A stretch of 47,331 nt of DNA from Anaerolineae bacterium (GTDB lineage Bacteria > Chloroflexota > Anaerolineae > JAFGEY01): assembly GCA_016783145.1 (NCBI GenBank), contig JADHXD010000017.1, positions 1 to 47,331 of the forward strand, in the 5' to 3' direction. This document shows positions 26,982-35,292 of this stretch, piece after piece. The notes beneath the pieces are model-generated. The model did not search any database, had not been told where the DNA came from, and saw only the letters and a program-made list of their open reading frames with translations. Position 1 is the first letter of the stretch, and every line of letters starts with the position of its first letter. A program made the translations under genes and the position numbers.

Positions 26982-29135
26982 TCAGCCCAGGTGTCGCCTG
27001 AAATGTTCCACGATCATCTCGAACAGGTGCACTCGGACCGGCTTGCCACTGATGCCGTGTTTCTTGCCCGGGTAGGCCATCATCTGGAACGGGATGCTCG
27101 CCCGCTGCAGGGCTTCCATCAGCAGCACGCTGTTCTGAAAGTCCACATTGTCATCGGCCATGCCGTGCACCAACAGCAGCTTGCCCCGCAGCTTGCCTGC
27201 GTGCGTGAACACCGAACTCTCCCTGTATCCCTCGGCGTTCTCGTCCGGGTGGCCCATATAGCGCTCGGTGTAGTGCGTGTCGTACAGCGACCAGTCGGTC
27301 ACCGGCGCTACCGCAACCCCCGCCTTGAACACATCGGGCGACCTCAGCATGCACATCAGCGTCATATAGCCGCCATAGCTCCACCCGAACACGCCGATCC
27401 GGTCTCCGTCCACGTAGGGCAGCGACTTGAGATACTCGACGCCGGCCAACTGGTCGCGCACCTCCACCCCGCCCATGTGATGGTACAGCGCCGTGCCGAA
27501 CGCCTTGCCCCGGTTGCCCATCCCCCGGTTGTCCAGGTCGAACACCGCGAACCCGGCGTGCGCCAGGAGCTGCGCCTGCATGCTCGCGTCCCACGCATCC
27601 CACACCTTCTGCTCGTGCGGCCCGCCGTAGACCCTGACGACCGCCGGGTAGGTACCCTCGGGGTCGAAACCAGGGGGTCGGGTCAGGCGCCCGTGCAGCG
27701 GCGTCCCATCCTCCGCCTCCAGCAGGACGAACTCGGGCTCGACCCATTCGTACTCGTTTCGCTCGGGCAGCTCGTTCGCCTCCAGCATCGCCACCAACTC
27801 TCCATCGGCCCCGTAGAGACGCACCTGAGGCGGGTGAAGGACATCCGAGTGCGTATCCAGGTAGTGAGCACAGTCCGGGGCCAGGACGACCTCGTGCCAG
27901 CCGACCTCCTGGGTCACCTGCACCGGCTCGCCGCCCTCCAGGCTGGCACGGTACAGGTGCTGCTCCAGCGGGGACTCTCTCCATCCCTCAAAGTAGGCGA
28001 CCCCATGCTTTTCGTCTATGCCGCTCAGCTTGGACACGGGCCACTGGCCTCGCGTCAACTGGCAGACCAAGTGCCCATCCAGGCCATACAGGTAGAGATG
28101 CCTGTATCCTGTCCGCTCGGAGCTCCAGACAAAGCGATCGCTGTCCTTGAGAAACGTCAGGTCGTCGTGCAGCTCGACCCAGTGATCATCTTCCTCGCGC
28201 AGGACCAACCTGGTCGCACCTGTCTTGGCGTCGGCAAACAAGAGATCCAGCGTCTTCTGGTCGCGCGACTGGACCTGGATCGCGACCGTTTCGCTGTCCG
28301 GCAGCCAATCCACGCGCGCGATGTAGACATCACGCTCTTTGCCAGTATTCATCCACGTGGTCAGACCCGTCTCCACATCGACCACGCCCACGCGGACGAG
28401 CGCGTTGGGATCTCCCGCGGCGGGATAGCGCTGTTCGACCACCTCGACCCGGTCCACACAGTAGGCTGAGCGCTGGACAACGGGCACCGGTGATTCGTCG
28501 ATCTGCGTGTAGGCGATGTACCTGCCGTCCGGCGACCACCAGTAGCCGGTGTAACGGCCCATCTCTTCCTGGGCCACGAACTCGGCCACGCCGTTCTGCA
28601 CCGTCCCCTCGCCGTCGGTGGTCAGTTGCCGCGCCTCCCCGCCCTCTGCGGGAACGATGAACAGGTCCCCCTCGCGGACGTAGGCGATGGCGTCCCCCTG
28701 GGGCGAGAACTTGGGATCGTAGGCCGGGCCGTCGTCGGGGGAGACGGCGCAGCGCACGCGCTCTCCCGGCTCCGCGTGGAGCGAGTAGACATAGCACGCG
28801 CCGCTCAGGGGAAAGAGCAGACGGCCGCCGCTCTCCGCCCAGCCGTACTCGACGATCCCGCGCTGGCGGATCCGCATCCGCTCGCGGCGCGCCGCCTCCT
28901 GTTCCGAGACCTCGATCTCGTCCGGGGGCACCAGGTCCTCAGTGCGCACCAGCGGCGCGTGCTCACCGGCGGCGATGTCATAGGCCCACAGGTCCAGGAC
29001 CTCGTCGTCCTCGTCCACGGGGCGCAGGTAGGTGACCCGCCGCCCATCCGGCGAGAACTTGAGCTGGATCGGCACCGGGCCGCTGAGGTTGGGGTCGCTG
29101 AACACGCGCTCGACGGTCAATCGCTTCTTGGGCAT
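26982..29135 (-). CDS. Dipeptidyl peptidase IV-type S9 peptidase
   Basis: A 717-residue prolyl-oligopeptidase-family enzyme. An N-terminal beta-propeller (about residues 20-470) carries the double Glu motif VAQEEMGR (Glu190, Glu191) that anchors the substrate amino end in DPP4-like enzymes. The C-terminal hydrolase domain has RVYGGPHEQ, FGWSYGG with Ser586, HGMADDNV with Asp661/662 and KKHG with His693. It should remove N-terminal dipeptides, often after Pro or Ala. No signal peptide is apparent, so the cytoplasm is likely. ATG at 29135 (MPKKR); an upstream extension is less likely. Promoter elements lie 75-100 bases upstream. Confidence 0.92.
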   Translation of the reverse strand: MPKKRLTVERVFSDPNLSGPVPIQLKFSPDGRRVTYLRPVDEDDEVLDLWAYDIAAGEHAPLVRTEDLVPPDEIEVSEQEAARRERMRIRQRGIVEYGWAESGGRLLFPLSGACYVYSLHAEPGERVRCAVSPDDGPAYDPKFSPQGDAIAYVREGDLFIVPAEGGEARQLTTDGEGTVQNGVAEFVAQEEMGRYTGYWWSPDGRYIAYTQIDESPVPVVQRSAYCVDRVEVVEQRYPAAGDPNALVRVGVVDVETGLTTWMNTGKERDVYIARVDWLPDSETVAIQVQSRDQKTLDLLFADAKTGATRLVLREEDDHWVELHDDLTFLKDSDRFVWSSERTGYRHLYLYGLDGHLVCQLTRGQWPVSKLSGIDEKHGVAYFEGWRESPLEQHLYRASLEGGEPVQVTQEVGWHEVVLAPDCAHYLDTHSDVLHPPQVRLYGADGELVAMLEANELPERNEYEWVEPEFVLLEAEDGTPLHGRLTRPPGFDPEGTYPAVVRVYGGPHEQKVWDAWDASMQAQLLAHAGFAVFDLDNRGMGNRGKAFGTALYHHMGGVEVRDQLAGVEYLKSLPYVDGDRIGVFGWSYGGYMTLMCMLRSPDVFKAGVAVAPVTDWSLYDTHYTERYMGHPDENAEGYRESSVFTHAGKLRGKLLLVHGMADDNVDFQNSVLLMEALQRASIPFQMMAYPGKKHGISGKPVRVHLFEMIVEHFRRHLG

Positions 29136-29208
29136 CCTGTGGCTTCTTTCTGTTGGTCGCTGGGCACGAACCCGGAGAGCGTCCGTCAACGCGCTCCGCT
29201 GCCGGGGT

Positions 29209-29236
29209 ATTGTACTCGATCCCCCGCCTTGTGCAA
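29209..29236 (-). promoter_or_regulatory. Promoter of the S9 peptidase gene
   Basis: On the minus strand, TTGCAC (29236-29231), 16 bases, TACAAT (29214-29209). The rest of 29136-29490 contains no gene that I can support. Confidence 0.5.
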
Positions 29237-29490
29237 GTGTGCACGGCACTGCCAGACCCAGGCAAAACGCCGCACGGGCTTGCTTGCCCTATCCGTCTGT
29301 AGTAAGATGAGTTCAGTCTGGGCAAGAACGCACCACCCCCTCCATTGCGGTCCCCACACTTGCCCTTCCGGCGACCTCGGCTGTGAGGGACACCTGGCAG
29401 GCTTCAGCGACATCTGGCTCCGGCGGGCCGGCCGTCTCACCGGATGATCTCGTGCTCCGAGGATCCTGTCAGACCAGAGCGAGGAAGCGC

Positions 29491-29940
29491 ATGAATGCCC
29501 CCCTCGCTCGGCCCATCCGTGGCTATGAACTGCGTCAGCGCATCGGCACAGGCGGCTTTGGCGAGGTTTACCGCGCCTACCAGCCTGCTGTGAGTCGCGA
29601 GGTGGCCATCAAAGTCATCCTCCCCGAATACGCCAACCGCCCTGACTTTATCCGGCGATTTGAGACCGAGGCTCAACTGGTGGCTCGGTTGGAGCACCTG
29701 CACATCGTTCCCCTCTACGACTACTGGCGCGAGCCGGACGGTGCCTACCTGGTGATGCGCTGGCTGCGCGGTGGCAACCTGTACGAGTCGATCCGGCGCG
29801 GGCCGTGGAGTGTGCTGGCTGCGGTTCGGCTCGTCGACCAGATCGCCAGCGCCCTGGCCAGGACGCGCGTCACTCGTTCCCTGACGGCAGAGGAGTGCAG
29901 GCACTACCTGCACGTGGAGGAATGCCCGCCCGCGCCGTGA
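29491..29940 (+). pseudogene. Ser/Thr protein kinase gene with internal deletion
   Basis: A 149-residue product. The start is a normal Hanks-type kinase N-lobe: GYELRQRIGTGGFGEVYRA (Gly loop), VAIKVI (ATP-binding Lys), a helix C with its Glu, and the hinge YLVMRWLRGGNL. After the alpha-D/E region (VDQIASALA) it jumps to RSLTAEECRHYLHVEECPP, which resembles the final residues of large bacterial kinase-WD40 or NACHT-like proteins (LTxEExxxYL...). The catalytic loop (HRD), DFG and everything between are absent, but the frame stays open. This looks like an in-frame deletion of perhaps more than 1 kb. It cannot be an active kinase. ATG at 29491. Confidence 0.6.
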
Positions 29941-30206
29941 TCGCCGAGCGTAGAAAGCTCTGGATTGTCCGCCTCATCTTGGCAAACGACAGGAGGCGCG
30001 CCTCTCAGGAACCCCTTCCGCTTTGACAGCTTCCAGCCGCGGAGACCCTCACGGCCACCCTCCCGCTCCCCCGCGGCATCCTCGTAGCGCTGTCTCTCCG
30101 CCCGGTAGCTCGCGCCCAGCCGGATGATACAGCAGACCGTCAGCAGCAGGCCGAGGGCGATGATGCACGTGGTGATCAGGCTCAGGTCCACACTCGCTTC
30201 TCCCAT
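29904..30206 (-). CDS. Small single-pass membrane protein, hypothetical
   Basis: About 100 residues. One strong hydrophobic helix lies near residues 10-31 (SLITTCIIALGLLLTVCCII), followed by a charged tail. I do not recognise a family. ATG at 30206 with AAGGGG about nine bases upstream. Its 3' end overlaps the kinase remnant by 37 bases. The charged second half may be read-through rather than selected sequence. Confidence 0.4.
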   Translation of the reverse strand: MGEASVDLSLITTCIIALGLLLTVCCIIRLGASYRAERQRYEDAAGEREGGREGLRGWKLSKRKGFLRGAPPVVCQDEADNPELSTLGDHGAGGHSSTCR

Positions 30207-30334
30207 TGGGTGCCCCTTCGCTCCTCCCGCTGCTCGCGGTGAGAGCGGAACCTGAAATCCATTGTTCGTGTCACGGCGGCGCACTTGGCATCGCGTTCAC
30301 GGCTGCTGCGCTCAAGGTCGTCTTCGCGGGACAT
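30182..30334 (-). CDS. Small charged ORF, hypothetical
   Basis: Fifty codons starting MSREDDLERSSRERD, very rich in Arg and Glu, with GGGGGAAG upstream of the ATG and a promoter-like element at 30373-30400. It overlaps the next small ORF by 25 bases. No homology recognised; it could be a chance frame in high-GC DNA. Confidence 0.2.
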   Translation of the reverse strand: MSREDDLERSSRERDAKCAAVTRTMDFRFRSHREQREERRGTQWEKRVWT

Positions 30335-30372
30335 CGCTCTTCCCCCAAGGGGTCCCAGTCCATGATAGCCCC

Positions 30373-30400
30373 ATTGTACCACAGCTCAGGATGGTGAGAA
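30373..30400 (-). promoter_or_regulatory. Promoter-like element with extended -10
   Basis: Minus strand TGTGG-TACAAT, the -10 at 30378-30373, with a weak -35 (TTCTCA, 30400-30395). It precedes the two small ORFs. Confidence 0.45.
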
Positions 30401-30530
30401 ATGCTCGCTCAGCTTGTTCTCCTCAGATCTGACTATCCTGATTGGCCGTCACGTGCGCGTCGCTGCGATATACGATCCCATCCACCACATCGTATACTCG
30501 GGGGCTCAGGCGACCTACCCCACATAGAAC

Positions 30531-30560
30531 ACAGGGCCAGCGCGTCTGCGCTGGCCCTGT
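30531..30560. terminator. Strong hairpin, probable terminator of the LysM gene
   Basis: ACAGGGCCAGCGC (30531-30543) pairs perfectly with GCGCTGGCCCTGT (30548-30560) around a 4-base loop, giving a 13-bp GC-rich stem. It lies 67 bases beyond the stop of the minus-strand LysM gene. The T-rich side (TCATTCTTTT) is on the plus strand, so it may work in either direction. An 8-bp inverted repeat TATACGAT/ATCGTATA (30469-30496) lies next to it. Confidence 0.6.
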
Positions 30561-30627
30561 TCATTCTTTTCTGGGCGCGCACTGCACCACCTGCCGTGCG
30601 CCGCCGAAAAGCCCCATCCCCAGACTC

Positions 30628-31215
30628 TTATGGGATGTAGAGCACCTGCCCTGCATAGATGACGTTCAGGTTGGACAGGCCGTTCGCCGTGGCGATAGAC
30701 CACGCGGTCACTCCGTGCCGCCACGCAATCGCCGAGAGCGTGTCTCCGGCGCGCACCCTGTAGTACCTGCCGCCTCCCGCGGGTGGATGGTAGCCGCCGC
30801 CCCCTCCGGGGATGGTCAGCCGCTGACCGGCATAGATCCGGTTGCGGTTCACAATGCCGTTGACCCGCACGAGCGCGTTCACGCTCACCCCAAACCGGCA
30901 GGCGATCCCCGAGAGCGTATCCCCGGCCCGGACGACGTAGCCGCCGTGACCACCGCTGGGCGGGTAGTAAGGCCCCGTCCTGGCGGGAATACGGAGCCGC
31001 TGACCGGCGTAGATGCGGTCTGGATTGGCGATGTAGTTGGCGTGCAAGATCGCCCCTACCGTGGTGCCGTAGCGCGCGGCGATGCCGCTCAAGCTCTCCC
31101 CCCACTGCACGATGTGGATAAATGGCCCGTACTCGGGCGCGGCCGCCTGCGCCGGCTGGATGCTGATCAGAGCGAGAAGCGCGCAGACAAGAGCCGCCAA
31201 CACTACCTTTTTCAT
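30628..31215 (-). CDS. Secreted protein with three LysM domains
   Basis: A 195-residue protein. It has a signal peptide ([17 protein letters not shown], cleavage near AQA-A) and three LysM repeats at about residues 34-77, 92-136 and 151-195. Each contains a G(D/E)(S/T)LSxIA start and an IYAGQ(R/V)LxIP end. Gly/Pro-rich linkers separate the repeats. LysM binds N-acetylglucosamine polymers, so the protein is probably attached to peptidoglycan; no catalytic domain is present. ATG at 31215 with an AAGGAGG ribosome binding site six to eight bases upstream. It is preceded by a leader of about 260 bases. Confidence 0.92.
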   Translation of the reverse strand: MKKVVLAALVCALLALISIQPAQAAAPEYGPFIHIVQWGESLSGIAARYGTTVGAILHANYIANPDRIYAGQRLRIPARTGPYYPPSGGHGGYVVRAGDTLSGIACRFGVSVNALVRVNGIVNRNRIYAGQRLTIPGGGGGYHPPAGGGRYYRVRAGDTLSAIAWRHGVTAWSIATANGLSNLNVIYAGQVLYIP

Positions 31216-31477
31216 CACTGACCTCCTTAGTCCAGTTCACTCATTCGTACCGCTATCCGTGCGTCTGTGAGGCTATCGCCACCACAGGAGACAGCCCTGC
31301 CGCCCCTCACGGGGGAAAGAACTGCCCCGATCTGGTTTGGGCATCACCTCCCTCTAACCGCCCCAATAGAGAGCAACAGCCGACTGCCTGGTCAAGGGCC
31401 GACTGTGTGTCTTGACCATCTACATCTCTCACTGACGATGAGTGCAATGCATGCTGTAATACCTCGTCTTTGTACCC
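31216..31477 (-). other. Long 5' leader of the LysM gene with inverted repeats
   Basis: From the promoter at 31478-31506 to the ATG lie about 250 transcribed bases with no ORF that I can support. The segment has paired arms TGGTCAAG/CTTGACCA (31389-31396 and 31411-31418) and CACT/AGTG near 31430-31444, plus a repeated CAGTCGG on the transcribed strand. It matches no riboswitch class that I could recognise. The remainder, 31507-31600, appears empty. Confidence 0.35.
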
Positions 31478-31506
31478 ATCATACCACAGATCGAGGCCAA
31501 ATTCAA
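31478..31506 (-). promoter_or_regulatory. Promoter of the LysM gene
   Basis: Minus strand TTGAAT (31506-31501), 17 bases, TATGAT (31483-31478), with TGTGG directly before the -10. Confidence 0.65.
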
Positions 31507-31600
31507 TACCTAGATCATGACAATTCAGTCACGAAAATCGCACACGCCGGCCGGGCTGGACTAGGTAGTTCTGCCGAAAGCGCCACGGGCCGGATGAGGT

Positions 31601-32302
31601 TCATCGCTGGCTCTCGCAGGCTTCGGCCAACGACAGCAGATCGTCCAGGCCCTGCCGGACATGCGACTCGCTCACCCCCTGGGGACGCCAGCGCAGCCAT
31701 AGCCGCTCCGGTTGGACATAGAGCTCTCTGAACCCACCCGCGCCCTGGCGATCTAGCAGGCGGCTGAGCGCCGCCCGGTTCGCCGGCTCGGCCAACAGGC
31801 GGCCCACCCACGCCTCGTCTTCGGCATAGATCTGCAGGTAGCCCACATCCGGTTCACCCACAGCCACGAGAGGACAGTCCCTGCAGTCCAACAGCGGCTT
31901 GCCGGTTCCGATGGCTGCCCTGGTGCCCGTATCGGCGCGGACATAGATATTCAGTAGCGGGGACCAGATGCTCCGGTTCGGCACATAGTAGACGTCTACC
32001 TGGCGACCCCGCACTGAGCCGTGATACTGCTGCCCAAAGAGCATGTACCCCCGTGAGGACAGCCCCGCGGAGAGAAGAACCGGATCCAGCACGCGACCCG
32101 CCTGCACAAAGGACGAGACCGCCATCACCACCAGTCCGGCCACAGCGGCGATGCCCAGCACACCGGTGATGATCGCCGCCGGAAGGTTCCGCTCGTGACT
32201 GCCCGCAGGGGGAAGGGGCCTCGGGAGCGGCATCCAGATCATCGCCAGGGCGCACGCGAGGAGCAGAACCGGAACGATCAGAAACCACAGCAGGATGCGC
32301 AA
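31601..32302 (-). CDS. Two-TM membrane protein of unknown function
   Basis: A 233-residue protein. The first hydrophobic helix is residues 3-24 (ILLWFLIVPVLLLACALAMIW) and the second about 42-67. A soluble domain of roughly 165 residues follows (GYMLFGQQYHGSVRGRQVDVYYVPN, DVGYLQIYAEDEAWVGRLL). No known family recognised; the order resembles small anchored sensors or stability factors, but I make no functional claim. TTG start at 32302 with AAAGGAG six bases upstream, plus a promoter at 32428-32456. A GCCGGCC/GGCCGGC hairpin (32382-32400) lies in its leader. Confidence 0.7.
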   Translation of the reverse strand: MRILLWFLIVPVLLLACALAMIWMPLPRPLPPAGSHERNLPAAIITGVLGIAAVAGLVVMAVSSFVQAGRVLDPVLLSAGLSSRGYMLFGQQYHGSVRGRQVDVYYVPNRSIWSPLLNIYVRADTGTRAAIGTGKPLLDCRDCPLVAVGEPDVGYLQIYAEDEAWVGRLLAEPANRAALSRLLDRQGAGGFRELYVQPERLWLRWRPQGVSESHVRQGLDDLLSLAEACESQR

Positions 32303-32427
32303 GCGTTACTCCTTTCCTCTGGTGCCCGTCGGGATCGGTTGGCAGGCGAGTAGGATCCGGTAGGAGGCATCGGAGCGGGATGCCGGCCCCCCAGGCCGGC
32401 GTTTTGCCGTTCCACGTCCCTATGTCC

Positions 32428-32456
32428 ATTCTACCACAGAACCAGAGGACCATCAA
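32428..32456 (-). promoter_or_regulatory. Promoter of the two-TM protein gene
   Basis: Minus strand TTGATG (32456-32451), 17 bases, TAGAAT (32433-32428), with TGTGG before the -10. It is divergent from the promoter at 32494. Confidence 0.6.
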
Positions 32457-32486
32457 TCCTACCACAGACTGTGCGCAACGCATCAC

Positions 32487-32499
32487 TCTGTGGTATACT
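32487..32499 (+). promoter_or_regulatory. Extended -10 of the thioesterase gene
   Basis: TCTGTGG-TATACT with the -10 at 32494-32499; no good -35 is seen. The TCTGTGGTA sequence is the inverse of TACCACAGA copies at 32432 and 32460. Confidence 0.45.
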
Positions 32500-32580
32500 G
32501 TACGTGCCTTGATGTCGCGTCCAGGCGGCGCGCGAGCAGGGAGACAGCAAGACACGAGGACAGACAGGGGGACAAGGCAC

Positions 32581-32979
32581 ATGGGGGACATTCGACTGGG
32601 GATCACGGGCGAGGCGGCAGCGACCGTCACCGGCACGCTGCTTACCCCCCAACTGGGCAGCGGGAGCATAGAAGTCTATGCTACCCCGGCGATGATCGCG
32701 CTGATCGAATCAGCCGCTGTGGCGGCGATCGATCCCCTCCTGCCACCAGGTCAGGCCAGCGTGGGCATCGCCCTCAACGTGGAGCATCTGGCCGCCACGC
32801 CCCTCGGCCAGCAAGTTCGCGCGCAGGCTGAGGTCACAGCCGTGGAGGGGCGTAGGATCACCTTTGCCGTGCAAGCGTGGGACGAGCACGAATTGATCGG
32901 CAGGGGCACCCACACCCGCTACGTGGTCGACATCGACCGCTTTGTCCAAAGGGTGGGGTCCAAGCGCGGCACGCACTGA
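32581..32979 (+). CDS. FlK-like hotdog-fold thioesterase
   Basis: A 132-residue hotdog protein. Thr35 (YATPAM), Glu43 (LIESAAV) and His69 (NVEHLAATP) have exactly the spacing of the catalytic Thr42, Glu50 and His76 of fluoroacetyl-CoA thioesterase FlK. GSGSIEVYATPAMIALIE and HLAATPLGQQV are typical of the wider family of small acyl-CoA thioesterases. Most relatives are not specific for fluoroacetyl-CoA, so the natural acyl-CoA is unknown. ATG at 32581, with GGGGGACAAGG upstream. Confidence 0.82.
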   Translation: MGDIRLGITGEAAATVTGTLLTPQLGSGSIEVYATPAMIALIESAAVAAIDPLLPPGQASVGIALNVEHLAATPLGQQVRAQAEVTAVEGRRITFAVQAWDEHELIGRGTHTRYVVDIDRFVQRVGSKRGTH

Positions 32980-33037
32980 CCGTCGCACGGTGATGGAAGA
33001 GGTGGACCCCCTTCTTCCCAGGCAGAAAGGAATCTCG

Positions 33038-33691
33038 ATGCTGAAGCGCTTTCTGATCGTCTTTGGCCTCATCGTGCTCTACATGCTGGTGCTCGGGGGC
33101 ATCTTGCTGCTCGTGATCTCGACCCTGCAGGACGACGAACAGGCACTGCTCATTGCCATCCTGAGCGCATTTGTGCTCTCGATCGCCGGGTTTGTTCCCT
33201 ATGCCGATTGGGCGGCCAAGCGCGTGTTCCGCTTTCGGGGCCAGGGACTAGCCATCTCCGAAGCAGAGCTGCGGGCCCACATCCAGGGGATCAACGAGTG
33301 GCAGGCTCCGATCGTCGTGGGGGAGCGCGGTAAAACGCTGGTCGCAACGTGGAAGTACGCCGATGCGCAGTGGTGGGAGCTCTTTGCCAGGGCCGGACTG
33401 ACCAGGGTCTATGAGCTGCGCATGCGGTTCGACGAGGCCCGGCACCTGGTGACGCTCATCGATGTCACCCGGGCGGTCGGCTGGCGTGCCGGGCCACAAG
33501 AGGTGCGCATCGGGTGGGGAGGATACAGGGGGATCATGGCCGGATTCGAGGCCGGGACCGCCTGGGGCCTCGACGATGACCTCGACTTTGATGAACTCTA
33601 CGACTATGAGTTCTCCCCTCAGGAGATCAAGACGCCGATCACCAGCGCGATCCTGAAACGCGGCTGGGACGTGCGCTTTGGGATCTGGTGA
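33038..33691 (+). CDS. Membrane protein with N-terminal TM hairpin, unknown function
   Basis: A 217-residue protein. Two helices occupy about residues 4-27 (FLIVFGLIVLYMLVLGGILLL) and 35-58. A soluble domain with many aromatic and acidic residues follows (WKYADAQWWELFARAGL, TAWGLDDDLDFDELYDYEF). No family was recognised. ATG at 33038 with AAAGG upstream; it is 58 bases from the thioesterase gene, so co-transcription is likely. Confidence 0.7.
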   Translation: MLKRFLIVFGLIVLYMLVLGGILLLVISTLQDDEQALLIAILSAFVLSIAGFVPYADWAAKRVFRFRGQGLAISEAELRAHIQGINEWQAPIVVGERGKTLVATWKYADAQWWELFARAGLTRVYELRMRFDEARHLVTLIDVTRAVGWRAGPQEVRIGWGGYRGIMAGFEAGTAWGLDDDLDFDELYDYEFSPQEIKTPITSAILKRGWDVRFGIW

Positions 33692-33812
33692 TCGCTGCCC
33701 GGTCAGCGTGGGGTACCCCTGCTCTGGCATGCATCTTTGCGTACGCTGCCCGGACAACTCACACCGTGTCCATGCCAGGGCAGTCAAACGCCCTGCGCTC
33801 CACGCCTCACGC

Positions 33813-35114
33813 TCAGCGCTGGACCACCGGCAGGGTCAGCAGGGCGTGGGGGACAACGAGCACCTCGGCCTCCCTTCCCAGGTCCGCCGCCGCAATGTCC
33901 AGCGCCTCTTCCATCGTCGGTGCAGGGATCATCTTGCACGCCGCAACGACCTCTGGATGCTCGCTGCCGACCACGATCACCTTGTTCTGCTCCAGTACTT
34001 TGGCCATCACAAAGGCACGCTGTTGGCCCGGCGGGTAGCCGTGCGCCCGCCCGTCAGCGAGGATGGTGCTCACGTCCGGCGCCTCGCGCATCGCGCGCAG
34101 GTAGCGCTGTTCCCCCACTCCTTCTCCCGCTCCCTCCTCACAACGCGCGGGGACGATCAGGTAGCCGCCGGGGCGCACGACCGGGGTAGGCGCGAAAAAG
34201 AGATAACTCGCCGCGCGGCTGGCCTGGTAGAGGTTGGCATCCTTGGGGTAGCCCACGCCGCCGATGGCGATGTCGTACTGGCGGGGAATGGGCACCTCGT
34301 AAAAAGCCCGGGCAAGCCCGACCAGCCTCCGGTGGGTCTCGGCTGGCTCGCCCGCCATCACCGACACCACGCGCTGCTGATCGTCGAGGATGACATTGAT
34401 GATAAAGCGCAGCCCCGCTCGCCGGCCTGCCTTGGTGATCATCTGTTGGAACGGATTGCCCTCCACCTGCCCCAAGCGGGTGTTGGGATCATCGACGAAC
34501 CGTGGCCCATGGCTGCAAGTGATCAACGCCTCTCCTGCCGCACCGACGGCCACCGTCTTGTATCCCCCCGAGTACCCCGCGTACTGGTGGGGCTCGACGA
34601 TCCCGGTCGCGATCAGCAAGTCCGCCTCGTAGGCCGTCCTATGCACCGACAGCGCGGCCTCACCAGCCGCCGGACATTCGTCAATGGCACCGAGAGGGGC
34701 CAGGGCATCGGGGTTCTGCGGCTCGTTGTCGATCACCCGGTATCGCTCGACGGCATCCGGTCCGAGCTTGGCGATCCTTTCCTCCATCGTGCTTGGACGG
34801 TGCATGCCGATTGCGCACAGCAGCGTGATGTCCTCCATTCCGATGCCTGCCTCCTCCAGTTCGCGCAGGATCGGGGGGACGAGAAGCCAGTCAGGGCTGG
34901 TCCGCGTGATGTCGGTGAACACGATGCAGACCGTGTCTCCTGGCTTGACCATGCGGCCGACGGGGGGCGAGCCAACCGGTTGAGCCAGCGCGCTGGCGAT
35001 GGCTCCCCCCACGTCGGCGAGCGGCTCTGTCGGGTGCGACTCGACCAGCGTGCCGTGCATGCCTGCGGGCAAGTCGAATTCCAGGTAGCCTCTGTCATAG
35101 GGAACACGAAACAT
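33813..35114 (-). CDS. Lactate racemase-like protein (LarA family)
   Basis: A 433-residue protein with the LarA fold signatures. His105 (IGMHRPST), His176 (EPHQYAGYSGG), Lys186 (GGYKTVAVG) and His202 (CSHGPRF) correspond to the catalytic His108, His174, the pincer-binding Lys184 and the nickel ligand His200 of Lactobacillus LarA; the 174-184-200 spacing is preserved exactly. LarA enzymes racemise or epimerise 2-hydroxyacids with a nickel-pincer nucleotide made by LarB, LarC and LarE, which are not in this window. ATG at 35114 behind GGAGG. It follows the CxxCGGxCC gene by 178 bases. Since the family is broad, the substrate is probably a 2-hydroxyacid or sugar acid. Confidence 0.87.
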   Translation of the reverse strand: MFRVPYDRGYLEFDLPAGMHGTLVESHPTEPLADVGGAIASALAQPVGSPPVGRMVKPGDTVCIVFTDITRTSPDWLLVPPILRELEEAGIGMEDITLLCAIGMHRPSTMEERIAKLGPDAVERYRVIDNEPQNPDALAPLGAIDECPAAGEAALSVHRTAYEADLLIATGIVEPHQYAGYSGGYKTVAVGAAGEALITCSHGPRFVDDPNTRLGQVEGNPFQQMITKAGRRAGLRFIINVILDDQQRVVSVMAGEPAETHRRLVGLARAFYEVPIPRQYDIAIGGVGYPKDANLYQASRAASYLFFAPTPVVRPGGYLIVPARCEEGAGEGVGEQRYLRAMREAPDVSTILADGRAHGYPPGQQRAFVMAKVLEQNKVIVVGSEHPEVVAACKMIPAPTMEEALDIAAADLGREAEVLVVPHALLTLPVVQR

Positions 35115-35292
35115 CGATCTCAACCTCCAGGTATACAGGGCGCACGGTCAGCCCCGGTTCGGCGGGCCCTCCCGCCGCGCGCGACAGCCCCGGACCAGCA
35201 GCCCGATCCCCGCGACAGGCCTCCTCTTCTGCGGGGACCGGTCTCAGACCCTGTGCAGACTTGCGGCACGGTGCGGGGCGCAGCAGGCACGC

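Noticed and set aside
24766..28469. Long antisense frames over the PEP-synthase-like and S9 peptidase genes
   Set aside because: Both are shadows of genes whose catalytic motifs are intact on the other strand.
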